Virus record (IMG/VR): IMGVR_UViG_3300044858_005324 | Coordinates: 1-44,054 of that record | Reading direction: 5' to 3' (one strand) | DNA length: 44,054 bases | Source: a virus | Part shown: positions 27,785 to 35,133 of the stretch, in pieces | Layout: every line of letters starts with the position of its first letter | Position numbering within the stretch: the first letter of the stretch is position 1 | The notes under the pieces: generated by a model | Seen by the model: the letters and a program-made list of their open reading frames with translations, nothing else | The model's database searches: none | What the model was told of the DNA's origin: nothing | Translations under genes and position numbers: made by a program

Positions 27785-28304
27785 GGAAACCTCCGGTGAA
27801 AAAAAGAGCCTTACGCTGAATATGGTAATGCGCGTTGTAGAGTTAAGCAAGCTACAAATCCGGTCTATTTTTAACACCATTCTCAGCGCGGAGTTGCCGG
27901 CTGAAACCGACCCGCTGCCGGTTAATGTTATTTTTATCCTGCTCGCTGCGGACATGCTGCATCGGCTGGGGTTCCTGCAGCCGGAACAGCGGGCACTCAT
28001 CCTCGCAAACATCGCGCCGCTGTTTGACGGCAGTTGCGACACGTGCCTAAAGCAGCTTGTGTTTGCCGATAACCGATATTGCACGTGGACCGGCCACACG
28101 GGTTTTACCGATCTCCAAACGGGCGAACAGGTTACGACACTTCCGCATCCTCCCATGGAGACGATTGCGTATAATCTAGGAGAGCTGTACCGCCGGGGCG
28201 TACTGCAGATCGAGAAAAGAGCAGGGATGCATGTCAAACCTAATGCAAATAGCGTGGACGAGTCGGGAAACATTTGGCAGCGTGCTTCTGACGTTGTTTC
28301 TTGA
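27774..28304 (+). CDS. unknown protein with a CxxC pair
   Basis: 176 residues from ATG 27774. A second in-frame ATG at 27783 forms CATG with the minus-strand start and may be the true one; neither has a strong ribosome site. The frame extends to 27564, but that section is antisense to the minus-strand gene and looks Ser/Pro-rich, so I exclude it. Residues 12-85 look helical (LNMVMRVVELSKLQIRSIF; VIFILLAADMLHRLGFL), followed by DGSCDTCLKQLVFADNRYC, a possible small metal site. The 3' end overlaps the next gene by 74 bases. Function unknown. Confidence 0.55.
   Translation: METMETSGEKKSLTLNMVMRVVELSKLQIRSIFNTILSAELPAETDPLPVNVIFILLAADMLHRLGFLQPEQRALILANIAPLFDGSCDTCLKQLVFADNRYCTWTGHTGFTDLQTGEQVTTLPHPPMETIAYNLGELYRRGVLQIEKRAGMHVKPNANSVDESGNIWQRASDVVS
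28221..28230 (+). promoter_or_regulatory. candidate CsrA-type site before gene 28231
   Basis: GC-AGGGAT-GC gives a hexaloop with GGA at positions 3-5, next to ATG 28231. Against ACARGGAUGU it differs only at the outer pair (A-U replaced by G-C), so pairing is kept. The stem is only two base pairs, as in the bare consensus. The match is seen; binding is inferred. Confidence 0.3.
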
Positions 28305-28899
28305 CCGCTTCGGCATGGAGGGGCTGGAATGGGACCCGGCGACTATTGCGCTGGAGATCGAAGAAGAGTTCAACGTCAAGCTGAGCCAGAGTTCGCTAGA
28401 TAAGCTTATCGTCTGCATTCAGATCCTGACCACCGACCGGTTCTTCAAGAATCTGCCAGACTTCATCTCGTTCTGCAACGTGCTGGGCGATGACACATAC
28501 CGCCCGGATATGTGGGACCCGGCCGACGCTGAAGAAATCGCATGGGGTATTACCGAGGCCCTGCTGATCGAACCGCCGGACGAAAAAGACCCGGAACCGT
28601 TTACAGACGAGATCCGCGGGTACATCGGTGCCGTGCTGGACAGCGAGGGCATTATTAATCCGCCCGATATCCTGCGGATTGCTCTGCGCACAAATCGCGT
28701 ATCGAAAAACATCACGGACTTCTCGGACGACCCGGAAATGTTTAACGCTGTCTACGACCTCGAAACAGGCAAGACAGAAGATATCAATAACACCATTCGA
28801 ATAAAGACCAAGTTGTTAGCAGAGCAAATGGCCGCGCTGCATTTAAAAAATGGCAGCACGCAGCATGTCGTTGAAATGCTGCAAAATGTTCACAAATAG
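28231..28899 (+). CDS. unknown acidic protein
   Basis: 222 residues from ATG 28231, which has GCAGGG just upstream; ATG 28227 is in another frame. The protein is acidic and appears helical throughout, for example GLEWDPATIALEIEEEFNV and AEEIAWGITEALLIEPPDEK. A Pro-rich acidic loop separates two helical halves. No signal, membrane segment or catalytic motif is visible and I cannot assign a family. It lies directly before csrA and may share its transcript. Confidence 0.6.
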   Translation: MSNLMQIAWTSRETFGSVLLTLFLDRFGMEGLEWDPATIALEIEEEFNVKLSQSSLDKLIVCIQILTTDRFFKNLPDFISFCNVLGDDTYRPDMWDPADAEEIAWGITEALLIEPPDEKDPEPFTDEIRGYIGAVLDSEGIINPPDILRIALRTNRVSKNITDFSDDPEMFNAVYDLETGKTEDINNTIRIKTKLLAEQMAALHLKNGSTQHVVEMLQNVHK

Positions 28900-28923
28900 C
28901 GGTAACGCTGAAAAGAGGTTGTC

Positions 28924-29124
28924 GTGTTGGTGCTATCTCGGAAGAAGGAAGAAGAGATCATCATTGGCGACCGGATTGTCGTAGTGCGGGTTCTCGAAAT
29001 CTGCGGAGATCGTGTGAAGCTCGGCTTTACGGCACCGGAGGCCGTATCAATCCTGCGCGGTGAAGTAGTCGCCGCCGAACAAAGAAAGCAACGCAAGCAT
29101 GGGGTGGAACGACAGACTCCCTGA
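28924..29124 (+). CDS. csrA: CsrA-type translational regulator
   Basis: 66 residues from GTG 28924 (MLVLSRKKEEEIIIGDRIVV is the classical N-terminus), with AAGAGG five bases before the start. CsrA dimers bind GGA motifs in mRNA leaders and usually block ribosome entry. The RNA-binding strands are present: beta-1 LVLSRK (residues 2-7) and beta-5 region AVSILRGEV (40-48), with Arg45 at the place of E. coli Arg44, one residue shifted by a small insertion. RVKLGFTAPE (30-39) is also typical. The length is normal. Its own leader has no GGA, so simple autorepression is not obvious. Several phage starts carry GGA hairpins (see findings). Family assignment is firm. Confidence 0.93.
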   Translation: MLVLSRKKEEEIIIGDRIVVVRVLEICGDRVKLGFTAPEAVSILRGEVVAAEQRKQRKHGVERQTP

Positions 29125-29518
29125 AGACCCGAATATTCCATATGAATCACAGCAAGACAGAGACGATTACGACGCGTGGGCAGAGTATGTCGAAGACAAT
29201 CGTTCGGCTGTATCTGACGCTAAAAACTGGCTTGTAAAAGTTGTAGCGTACGCAATTGCGGCAGAGACAGTTATGGCCGAGAATAATTTTGCGCTCAAAG
29301 ATCGCGAATATTTGCGCGCGCTGATGAACAGTTATATCAAAGAAGCCATGGAAGATTTTGTAACCTTGACGGGGCAAACGGGGCAAACGCTGACGTCTCA
29401 AAATATTGATCCGGGCGCTCTTGTAACGTTGCCAGAAAACGAACCCGAGCGCGGAACTGTAATACGCGAAACGCTAGAACGTTGTCTAGCGAAGTTTGTT
29501 AGAGGGCCAAAGCAATGA
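29099..29518 (+). CDS. unknown protein
   Basis: 139 residues from ATG 29099, which overlaps the csrA end by 26 bases, so translation is probably coupled. The N-terminus MGWNDRLPEDPNIPYESQQD is rich in acidic and aromatic residues. A helical middle follows (DAKNWLVKVVAYAIAAETVM). No family recognised. The ribosome site is weak (GAAAG), in line with coupling. Confidence 0.6.
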   Translation: MGWNDRLPEDPNIPYESQQDRDDYDAWAEYVEDNRSAVSDAKNWLVKVVAYAIAAETVMAENNFALKDREYLRALMNSYIKEAMEDFVTLTGQTGQTLTSQNIDPGALVTLPENEPERGTVIRETLERCLAKFVRGPKQ

Positions 29519-29700
29519 CGCCAGAAGAAAAAGAAGTCGTTGCGGAACTGCGAAGTCGCGGTTACGCAGTTATTATCTGGACGCCAGAAGAGCTTGCCGG
29601 CGCTAGCCGCAAGCATGTTGAAGACCGCAGTGTAGAACTTGGCTGGCAGGTCATCGACGACCTGAAAGACATGGGCCCGGACAGCGACGATGATGACTAA
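29515..29700 (+). CDS. unknown 61-residue protein
   Basis: Starts in an ATGA overlap with the preceding stop. The product reads MTPEEKEVVAELRSRGYAVI then WTPEELAG and ends in an acidic tail (DSDDDD). The ELRSRGYAVIIWTPEEL pattern resembles small helix-strand phage proteins. Its stop TAA (29698-29700) overlaps the stop of the minus-strand gene, with a shared stretch of four bases. Confidence 0.55.
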   Translation: MTPEEKEVVAELRSRGYAVIIWTPEELAGASRKHVEDRSVELGWQVIDDLKDMGPDSDDDD

Positions 29701-30869
29701 CCGTTCGCCAGCTCATGGAGCTTGGCCAGCGGCAGCAGCCCTTCAAACGACGCCGACTTCACGACAGCGCCGGCGGTCTTCTCCGACATAAGTCGGTCAA
29801 GCGTGGACGCCATGCCACGATCAAGCGTGGGCACAATCTCGGCCAGCTTGTCGCGGTCCATGTAAACGCCGCCGGCGCTGACAGCGTCGGCAAAGTCGTC
29901 GCCCAGCCACTCGCGGACGTCTTCCACGGCCAGCTTCTCCAGATCGTCAAGCGCGTACACGTTACCCGTGGTCGTCTCAACGTTCTGATCAAGGAAGTCA
30001 CGCGCCACCTTCTCGGTGATCGCGAACAGGACTTCTTCAGGCCGGGCCAGCCCGCCGGCGTCGTACAGCCGATACAGGCCGGTATTCTTATCAAAATTAT
30101 CGACCGCGCTCGCCAACTTCAGTCGAGTATCGACCTCCCGGGCTTTTTCCGGGTTCTGGTCGACAATCTCGGCCAACTTGGACAACTCAGCCGCCAGATC
30201 GCCGTGCTGGCGGGCGGTAAGCCGTACGCGGTCTTTGAGCATTTGGCTGGCAACCTTGGCGGCGCAGGCACCTTGGCCCGCGGCCAGTTCCAGCGTGCCG
30301 CCGGCGTCACTCACGTCGGCGCCGTACTGCGCAGCTTTTTCGAGGATCTTGTTCGCAATCGTGTGCCGGTCGTCAAACACAAACTCGTCCCGGTACTGCT
30401 TAAAGCTAGCCGCGGCGAACTTGACCTCGTTGGCGTTGCGCAGGGGCCAGTGGCGTTCTTTGCCCGTGTCGCTACCCCAGACAATGGCAAACTCAGAATC
30501 AGGCAGCTGGTCTAAAGTCTGACCAACTTCGGCTGCCATCTTCTCTTCCAGATCGCCCACCAGCCCGGCAATACCGAAATACTCGGCGGCTAGCTGGATG
30601 CGTGTACGAATGTATTCCGAAGCAACTTTGTTAAACTGGGCCTGCTTGTCGTTGAAAAACAACGCAGACATCCATGTTGCAGCCGCAGTATGGCACGGGT
30701 AAAGTTTATTGTTCTGATCAGCGTACAGATGGCGCGGCAGGGTTTCGTCGCCTTGCAGCCGATCCTGCGATGCCGCCTTGACGAAATCGGGGCTCGGGTG
30801 CAGGGTTGTTAACCGGTGTGTCTCGCGACCACTGACGTCGTGTGCCTGATCGAGCGGGATATCTGTCAT
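29697..30869 (-). CDS. unknown 390-residue protein on the minus strand
   Basis: Start ATG at 30869-30867, with an AGGTAGG-like ribosome site at 30883-30877. The protein is soluble and mostly helical, beginning MTDIPLDQAHDVSGRETHRL. Its central part includes KQYRDEFVFDDRHTIANKIL, and its end KTAGAVVKSASFEGLLPLAK. Codons here are more GC-rich at third positions than in the neighbouring plus-strand genes, which hints at high expression or a separate origin. I do not recognise the family; a virion-associated or capsid-accessory protein is possible. The start codon overlaps that of the plus-strand gene at 30868 within CATG. Confidence 0.65.
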   Translation of the reverse strand: MTDIPLDQAHDVSGRETHRLTTLHPSPDFVKAASQDRLQGDETLPRHLYADQNNKLYPCHTAAATWMSALFFNDKQAQFNKVASEYIRTRIQLAAEYFGIAGLVGDLEEKMAAEVGQTLDQLPDSEFAIVWGSDTGKERHWPLRNANEVKFAAASFKQYRDEFVFDDRHTIANKILEKAAQYGADVSDAGGTLELAAGQGACAAKVASQMLKDRVRLTARQHGDLAAELSKLAEIVDQNPEKAREVDTRLKLASAVDNFDKNTGLYRLYDAGGLARPEEVLFAITEKVARDFLDQNVETTTGNVYALDDLEKLAVEDVREWLGDDFADAVSAGGVYMDRDKLAEIVPTLDRGMASTLDRLMSEKTAGAVVKSASFEGLLPLAKLHELANG

Positions 30870-33492
30870 GGGATTGCCTACCTGTTTAGTCCGCCGACAT
30901 CACCACATAAACGCCTTGTCGGCTTTAGGCGTGGCACCGGAAAATCCATCTTTCCCGGCGGTGGTTTCCTGTCCGTTATGTCAACAAAACACGTTACATT
31001 TGTTTGACGACACCATTACGGACGGCATATGGCTGCACTGTAATGCGTGCGCCGCCCATGGAGATATCATAACGTTTGGAGCGGCGATATGGAATACAAG
31101 CCTGCCCAGCACGTTAAAGAAATTTGCCGAGCTGGGACTGGTAAATCAAGGCGAAAAAGACCATTTAGCCGGCGATTACGAACGTACGCTTAGTCGGCAG
31201 CACGCCATCGAGAGCTTTTGGTTCGACGCCGAGGCACAAATATGGAATCACGGCGACGACGTTATCGCGTGCCGATTGCGCGAATTGGGCGTATATCACG
31301 AGATCAATGCGTCCGGGCTTGTCGGCGTTGCGCACAAAGATCAGGTAGTAAAACTATGCGCAGCTCTGGGCAGGGCAAAACCGACAAAATTACGAGAAAA
31401 CGGCGCAACGCTTGTATTCCCGTTTTACGATCTGCCCGGCCGTCTTACCGGCGTCTTACTTGTGCAATACGCCGATGATTTCACGTCCAAGTCAACGTTT
31501 GTGCCAACAACCGGATATCGTCGGCAACGCCCCGACGCCGGTTATTTTTTACTGCATAGCGCGTTGCGTGCCGCCCCTACAGCACTCCGCGGCGCACAAT
31601 TCATTGTTGACGACCCGTTTTGGGCGCTCAGCGCGCAGTGCACACAATTAAAGCGCGGCTTAAACCTTCTGCCTATTATGTCCAGCTATAACGGCACAGA
31701 GGCGAACAGTTACGGCACAAGTTGGCAGGCGTTTCCGGTTATCCCGCGGTTGTTTCATGGCAGCGCAATTACGCCAGAGTTAATCAGTCGCGCGTGCGCA
31801 GCCAAAGGGTATGTCTGCGTTACGCCGCTCACGCATAAAACAAAAAGCCCCAACCCGATCTTAGAGCAACTCGCCAACATTCATAAACACGCGGAAACGT
31901 GGCAAACGAGCTTACAACACACATTACACGGCATGAGCGAAGTCGCCGCGTATTCGTTCGCCTCGCGGTTGCTGGTGCCGCACGAAAAGTTGAACCTGTT
32001 TTTTAAAAAAACGGATACGCAATTTTCACCCGGTTTTGTGACGCGCGTACTTAACTCTGTGTCTGTCACGCCTGCGGCGCCAACCAAAGCCCACCGGCGC
32101 TGGATTGTCATAGAAAAAGAAAATGGCTGGTGGAACCACATCGGGCATCAAGTCTGTTCTGCGCGTGTTGTTATTGAAAAAATTGTGCAGTCGGATACAG
32201 GTGACAGAAGCTATGTCGGCAAAATATACGTCGACGACATTGCTATAGATTTCGTAGACAGCGCGCAAACTATTGAAAACATGGGCCTGCTAGCGTATGC
32301 CGCCGCGACAGCTGCATCGAGCGGAAAACTCATCGTATTTGACCGAGCATGGAATCGTCGCAGTCATTTGCTTGCTATACAGCTGCATCAACCAGAGCTG
32401 GTGGTTGTCTCTAGTCGCATGGGGTGGGATGACCGCAACTCCGTATTCAGATTTGCCGATTACGCTATCGACAGTTTTGGTTGCGCGACAGACACAACGG
32501 CTGGCGTCACGAGAAAAAATAGGATCATTTTTCCGCGACCAACCCTTGTGGGTCCTCCAGCTATCAGACAGTTTTTAACGCCCAGTTACGAAAACGCATT
32601 TGTCTGGAATGTGGTCGCTGCCGTGGCCACAAATCTGCTGGCGCCCATATTGCGTAAAGATAACATTGCGACAGGTATTATCGGAGAAAATTTCGCTGTC
32701 GCGGCCAAACTTGGCGGGGCGCTTGGCTGCCGGCACCTGCGCTTGTCGATGATGCAAAAAAACCACGTCAGCAAACAACTGACTGATTCTACACACGAGT
32801 TAGACTGGCCGCTGTTTGCGTCCAGCGAGTTCAATGACGCCACGTTCAACTCATCTATCGTGAAATGCCATAATCGCCCGCTGCTGTCGCGCCTGACGGC
32901 GATGTCCGCTGCTGTAGCGCCGGGATATAACTGGCAGATCATTCAGGGCACGGCGCCGCCGGCTAACACCGATTTCTCTGTATTCCAGCACATTCTACCG
33001 GCGTACATCCAACGGTCTTTGCGCAACAGAATGCGGCTCGCCGCCCAAGACGAGTCATTTACGCGCGCCGTTATTCGCGATCTGCACGAGTGGCTGACGC
33101 AGACATATGAAGCGTCATTTCAGCTGTCGTGCGCCCAGAATCAGCTGCTCACGCCAGAACTGGCGCATGTTGCCTTGTTAACCGAGCTAAATACCGCAAT
33201 ACAGGCCGAAAAATTGGCGGTTTTGCCGCGGCCAAGACGCAAAGATCAGCCTCAAAATTACGTGCTCCGGCGCAAAGATAACTGGTGGCTAAACCAACGC
33301 GCAATTGACCGTTATTTTTATACCGAACGTACCACTGCCCCAAATTGGCTAATAATTGTAGACTTATTACTCGCCGCCGGCCTCTTTGCCGGCGAAGAAG
33401 TCATACACGGTGCAAACGGAATTCTTGTAAATACAGCTTGGTGTGATCAGTTTTGGCGAAATACTAACTCCATTGTGCGCGAGATAGGCTAA
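30868..33492 (+). CDS. primase-like replication protein with CHC2-type zinc finger
   Basis: 874 residues from ATG 30868 with GCGGGA upstream. Cys35, Cys38, Cys58 and Cys61 form CPLC-x19-CNAC followed by AAHGDIITF, the signature of the zinc-binding domain of DnaG-like and phage primases. A toprim-like stretch may lie around residues 215-255 (GAQFIVDDPFWALSAQ), but its acidic triad is not clear. The C-terminal half (about 470-874) has no clear Walker A; the nearest is IIGENFAVAAKLG, which lacks GKS/T. It may be a primase with a degenerate helicase or a specific C-terminal domain. Zinc domain assignment is good; the overall activity is inferred. Confidence 0.65.
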   Translation: MGLPTCLVRRHHHINALSALGVAPENPSFPAVVSCPLCQQNTLHLFDDTITDGIWLHCNACAAHGDIITFGAAIWNTSLPSTLKKFAELGLVNQGEKDHLAGDYERTLSRQHAIESFWFDAEAQIWNHGDDVIACRLRELGVYHEINASGLVGVAHKDQVVKLCAALGRAKPTKLRENGATLVFPFYDLPGRLTGVLLVQYADDFTSKSTFVPTTGYRRQRPDAGYFLLHSALRAAPTALRGAQFIVDDPFWALSAQCTQLKRGLNLLPIMSSYNGTEANSYGTSWQAFPVIPRLFHGSAITPELISRACAAKGYVCVTPLTHKTKSPNPILEQLANIHKHAETWQTSLQHTLHGMSEVAAYSFASRLLVPHEKLNLFFKKTDTQFSPGFVTRVLNSVSVTPAAPTKAHRRWIVIEKENGWWNHIGHQVCSARVVIEKIVQSDTGDRSYVGKIYVDDIAIDFVDSAQTIENMGLLAYAAATAASSGKLIVFDRAWNRRSHLLAIQLHQPELVVVSSRMGWDDRNSVFRFADYAIDSFGCATDTTAGVTRKNRIIFPRPTLVGPPAIRQFLTPSYENAFVWNVVAAVATNLLAPILRKDNIATGIIGENFAVAAKLGGALGCRHLRLSMMQKNHVSKQLTDSTHELDWPLFASSEFNDATFNSSIVKCHNRPLLSRLTAMSAAVAPGYNWQIIQGTAPPANTDFSVFQHILPAYIQRSLRNRMRLAAQDESFTRAVIRDLHEWLTQTYEASFQLSCAQNQLLTPELAHVALLTELNTAIQAEKLAVLPRPRRKDQPQNYVLRRKDNWWLNQRAIDRYFYTERTTAPNWLIIVDLLLAAGLFAGEEVIHGANGILVNTAWCDQFWRNTNSIVREIG

Positions 33493-33493
33493 C

Positions 33494-33808
33494 ATGCATC
33501 AATCATCGGCTCTGTCGTTAACGTGTAAAAACGTCCACAGTCGTCACGACGACGGTCTCGATGATGATTTTATCGAAGAAGAGTGGCATTTCGTTGACGA
33601 CAACAATGACGATGATGATGACAGCAATATTACTGAGGTTAAACCAAAAGTAAATTTCTACATCGATGACGACGACGACGAAATGTTTGAAGAAGCAGAA
33701 GAATGGGTCGACGATGTCGAAGACGATGACGCACTAGACGATGATGACGACGCGGCTTACGAAGACGATTATGACGCAGATGACGACGAGTACACCGATG
33801 ACGAATAG
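33494..33808 (+). CDS. highly acidic protein
   Basis: 104 residues, starting one base after the primase-like gene stop. After residue 18 it is almost entirely Asp/Glu with aromatic spacers (DDDDDEMFEEAEEWVDDVED). Such proteins may mimic DNA or bind basic proteins, and in phages some act as anti-host or scaffold-type factors. No domain is recognisable. Coding at the DNA level is rich in GAC/GAT, and the antisense Arg/His-rich frame is a shadow. Function is open. Confidence 0.55.
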   Translation: MHQSSALSLTCKNVHSRHDDGLDDDFIEEEWHFVDDNNDDDDDSNITEVKPKVNFYIDDDDDEMFEEAEEWVDDVEDDDALDDDDDAAYEDDYDADDDEYTDDE

Positions 33809-33818
33809 AAGGAGCTAT
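33805..33818 (+). promoter_or_regulatory. candidate CsrA-type hairpin at gene 33817 start
   Basis: ATAG-AAGGAG-CTAT forms a 4-bp stem whose hexaloop AAGGAG is the Shine-Dalgarno sequence, with GGA at loop positions 3-5. The 3' arm contains the first bases of ATG 33817. This is the layout in which CsrA blocks initiation. The structure is seen; binding is inferred. Confidence 0.4.
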
Positions 33819-34278
33819 GCAAACGTTTTTACCGCACGCCAGCTTTCGCAAGTCGGCGCGCTGTCTTGATAACAAAAGGTTGGGTAAACAACGAGTCGAA
33901 TGTAAACAAATCTTATTAGCGCTTGGCGTGGGCATCGGACAACACGAGCCCTACGTATCTCGCTGGCGCAATCATCCGGCCGTAAAAATGTGGACCGGGC
34001 ACGAGCTGGCGTTAGTCGTATACGCCGCCGTCATTTGCCGTGAGTGGATTTCACGCGGCTTCAACGACAACCTGCACCCGGAATTCATGGCAGCGTATGC
34101 GCGGTTGCGACCGCTCGTGGTACACAATCACTATCCGCCGTGGATCGGCAGCCGCAGATTTCACGCATCGCACAGAAGCAACCTGCTGCGTAAAGACTAC
34201 GCGTACTACTCAAAATTTGGCTGGCAAGAACCTGTAGATCTGCCATACTATTGGCCGGAGGCTGCAGCGCTCACGTAA
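33817..34278 (+). CDS. Pyr_excise / MSMEG_6728-like protein (possible pyrimidine-dimer DNA glycosylase)
   Basis: 153 residues with AAGGAG ahead of ATG. The N-terminus MQTFLPHASFRKSARCLDNK then RLGKQRVE matches the MSMEG_6728 family, related to the T4 endonuclease V (Pyr_excise) group. Other family marks are WRNHPAVKMWTGHELAL (about 49-65) and HRSNLLRKDYAYY (about 118-130). T4 endonuclease V cuts DNA at cyclobutane pyrimidine dimers; whether this broader family does so is not settled, so I leave the activity as possible. A DNA repair role would suit a phage exposed to sunlight. Family assignment is good. Confidence 0.75.
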   Translation: MQTFLPHASFRKSARCLDNKRLGKQRVECKQILLALGVGIGQHEPYVSRWRNHPAVKMWTGHELALVVYAAVICREWISRGFNDNLHPEFMAAYARLRPLVVHNHYPPWIGSRRFHASHRSNLLRKDYAYYSKFGWQEPVDLPYYWPEAAALT

Positions 34279-34285
34279 AAAGACT

Positions 34286-34358
34286 GCCAGTGTAGCTCAG
34301 TTGGTAGAGCGTTTGTTTTGTAAACAAAATGTCGCCGGATCGTTCCCGGCCACTGGCT
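34286..34358 (+). tRNA. tRNA-Thr (anticodon TGT)
   Basis: Acceptor stem GCCAGTG (34286-34292) pairs fully with CACTGGC (34351-34357). The D arm is GCTC/GAGC, and the anticodon stem TTTGT/ACAAA encloses loop TTTGTAA with anticodon TGT at 34319-34321, reading ACA (and possibly other ACN) codons. The T stem is GCCGG/CCGGC with loop ATCGTTC. The discriminator is T and CCA is not encoded. The T loop is unusual: the canonical T54-A58 pair is A54-T58 here. All four stems are perfect, so the gene is probably functional. Confidence 0.9.
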
Positions 34359-34371
34359 TTGTTAAAATTTG

Positions 34372-34395
34372 TGGTAAGTCGCGGAGGACTTGCCA
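34372..34395 (+). promoter_or_regulatory. SD-sequestering hairpin with GGA hexaloop (candidate CsrA site)
   Basis: Bases 34372-34380 (TGGTAAGTC) pair with 34387-34395 (GACTTGCCA) over 9 bp with one T-G wobble, enclosing the hexaloop GCGGAG. GGA sits at loop positions 3-5 and is part of the Shine-Dalgarno GGAGG (34383-34387). The A of the start codon ATG 34395 is inside the stem. This is a clear ribosome-blocking structure; CsrA or another factor could stabilise it. Confidence 0.5.
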
Positions 34396-34838
34396 TGGAT
34401 TTTCGGATTATCGTCAAAGATATCAATAAGCTCGGGACCATCGACGTTTCGGCTATCTATACGCGCCTGTCGTGGCCGGACTCCAAAAGCGACAGCTCGA
34501 TTCAAAAAGAGCTGGAAAAACGCTACGTCACGCCCACGCCGGGCCCGCACCCCGAAATGGCCATCGCGCTTGTCTGGTGCAACGGCATGCTCGCGGGCTG
34601 GGTCGGCACCCGCCCATGGCCCGAAAAATTCAAGGGCGAGACAATTACGGCACAAACCATAGAATGCTTTGTCGACCCAGAACTGCGGAGTCGTGGGTTT
34701 GCGCGACTGGGCCTACAGGCGCTGATTACCGCCGGCGCCCTAAAACGCGAAAACCCCGTATCGGTTTACGCAACGAATGTCGTAAACATTGCCAAACAAT
34801 GCGGATGTAAAACCGTCTTACTTTGTGAGGTCACCTAA
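34395..34838 (+). CDS. GNAT-family acetyltransferase-like protein
   Basis: 147 residues from ATG 34395, seven bases after GGAGG. The frame extends to 34329 but that part overlaps the tRNA, so I reject the longer start. The motif ECFVDPELRSRGFARLGLQA (about 94-113) is the acetyl-CoA binding V-x(n)-R-x-x-G-x-A element of GNAT enzymes, and VYATNVVNIAKQCG (about 126-139) fits the last helix. The N-terminal half is less typical. Substrate unknown. Initiation is probably limited by the hairpin at 34372-34395. Its stop overlaps the next start (TAATG). Confidence 0.65.
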   Translation: MDFRIIVKDINKLGTIDVSAIYTRLSWPDSKSDSSIQKELEKRYVTPTPGPHPEMAIALVWCNGMLAGWVGTRPWPEKFKGETITAQTIECFVDPELRSRGFARLGLQALITAGALKRENPVSVYATNVVNIAKQCGCKTVLLCEVT

Positions 34839-35089
34839 TGCAGCGTTACCACGAAGAAAAGCATATCATTGAACATCGCGTAAAGATGTATAAACAGCTC
34901 GGCGGCTATCTTGGCCCGCAGAACGACAAGTTCGTTCCAGACGTAGGCCGCTTCCGTAAAACGTGGCGCTGTTCGGGCTGCCGCCAGAGCCGCTGCTATG
35001 TATGCCACTCTGACAAGTTTCCCAAGCGCAAACTAACGCGGCAAGAACAACAGGTCAATCAGGATTTTAATAACACAGAGTGCGAATAA
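34838..35089 (+). CDS. small zinc-finger-like protein
   Basis: 83 residues. Cys45, Cys48, Cys53 and Cys56 form CSGC-x4-CYVC, a plausible zinc site, within a basic surrounding (GRFRKTWRCSGCRQSRCYVC). The N-terminus is charged and helical (RYHEEKHIIEHRVKMYKQL). It starts in a TAATG overlap with the GNAT-like gene and is probably translated by coupling. It may bind nucleic acid; no family is recognised. Confidence 0.6.
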   Translation: MQRYHEEKHIIEHRVKMYKQLGGYLGPQNDKFVPDVGRFRKTWRCSGCRQSRCYVCHSDKFPKRKLTRQEQQVNQDFNNTECE

Positions 35090-35133
35090 CCCGGCGCGGC
35101 AAAAACATGTGCCGGTGGAGTATGTGATACATA

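Noticed and set aside
27785-28273. Upstream extension of the minus-strand gene 27509
   Set aside because: Antisense to the plus-strand gene, Ser/Cys/Arg-rich, while ATG 27784 has a strong GGAGG site.
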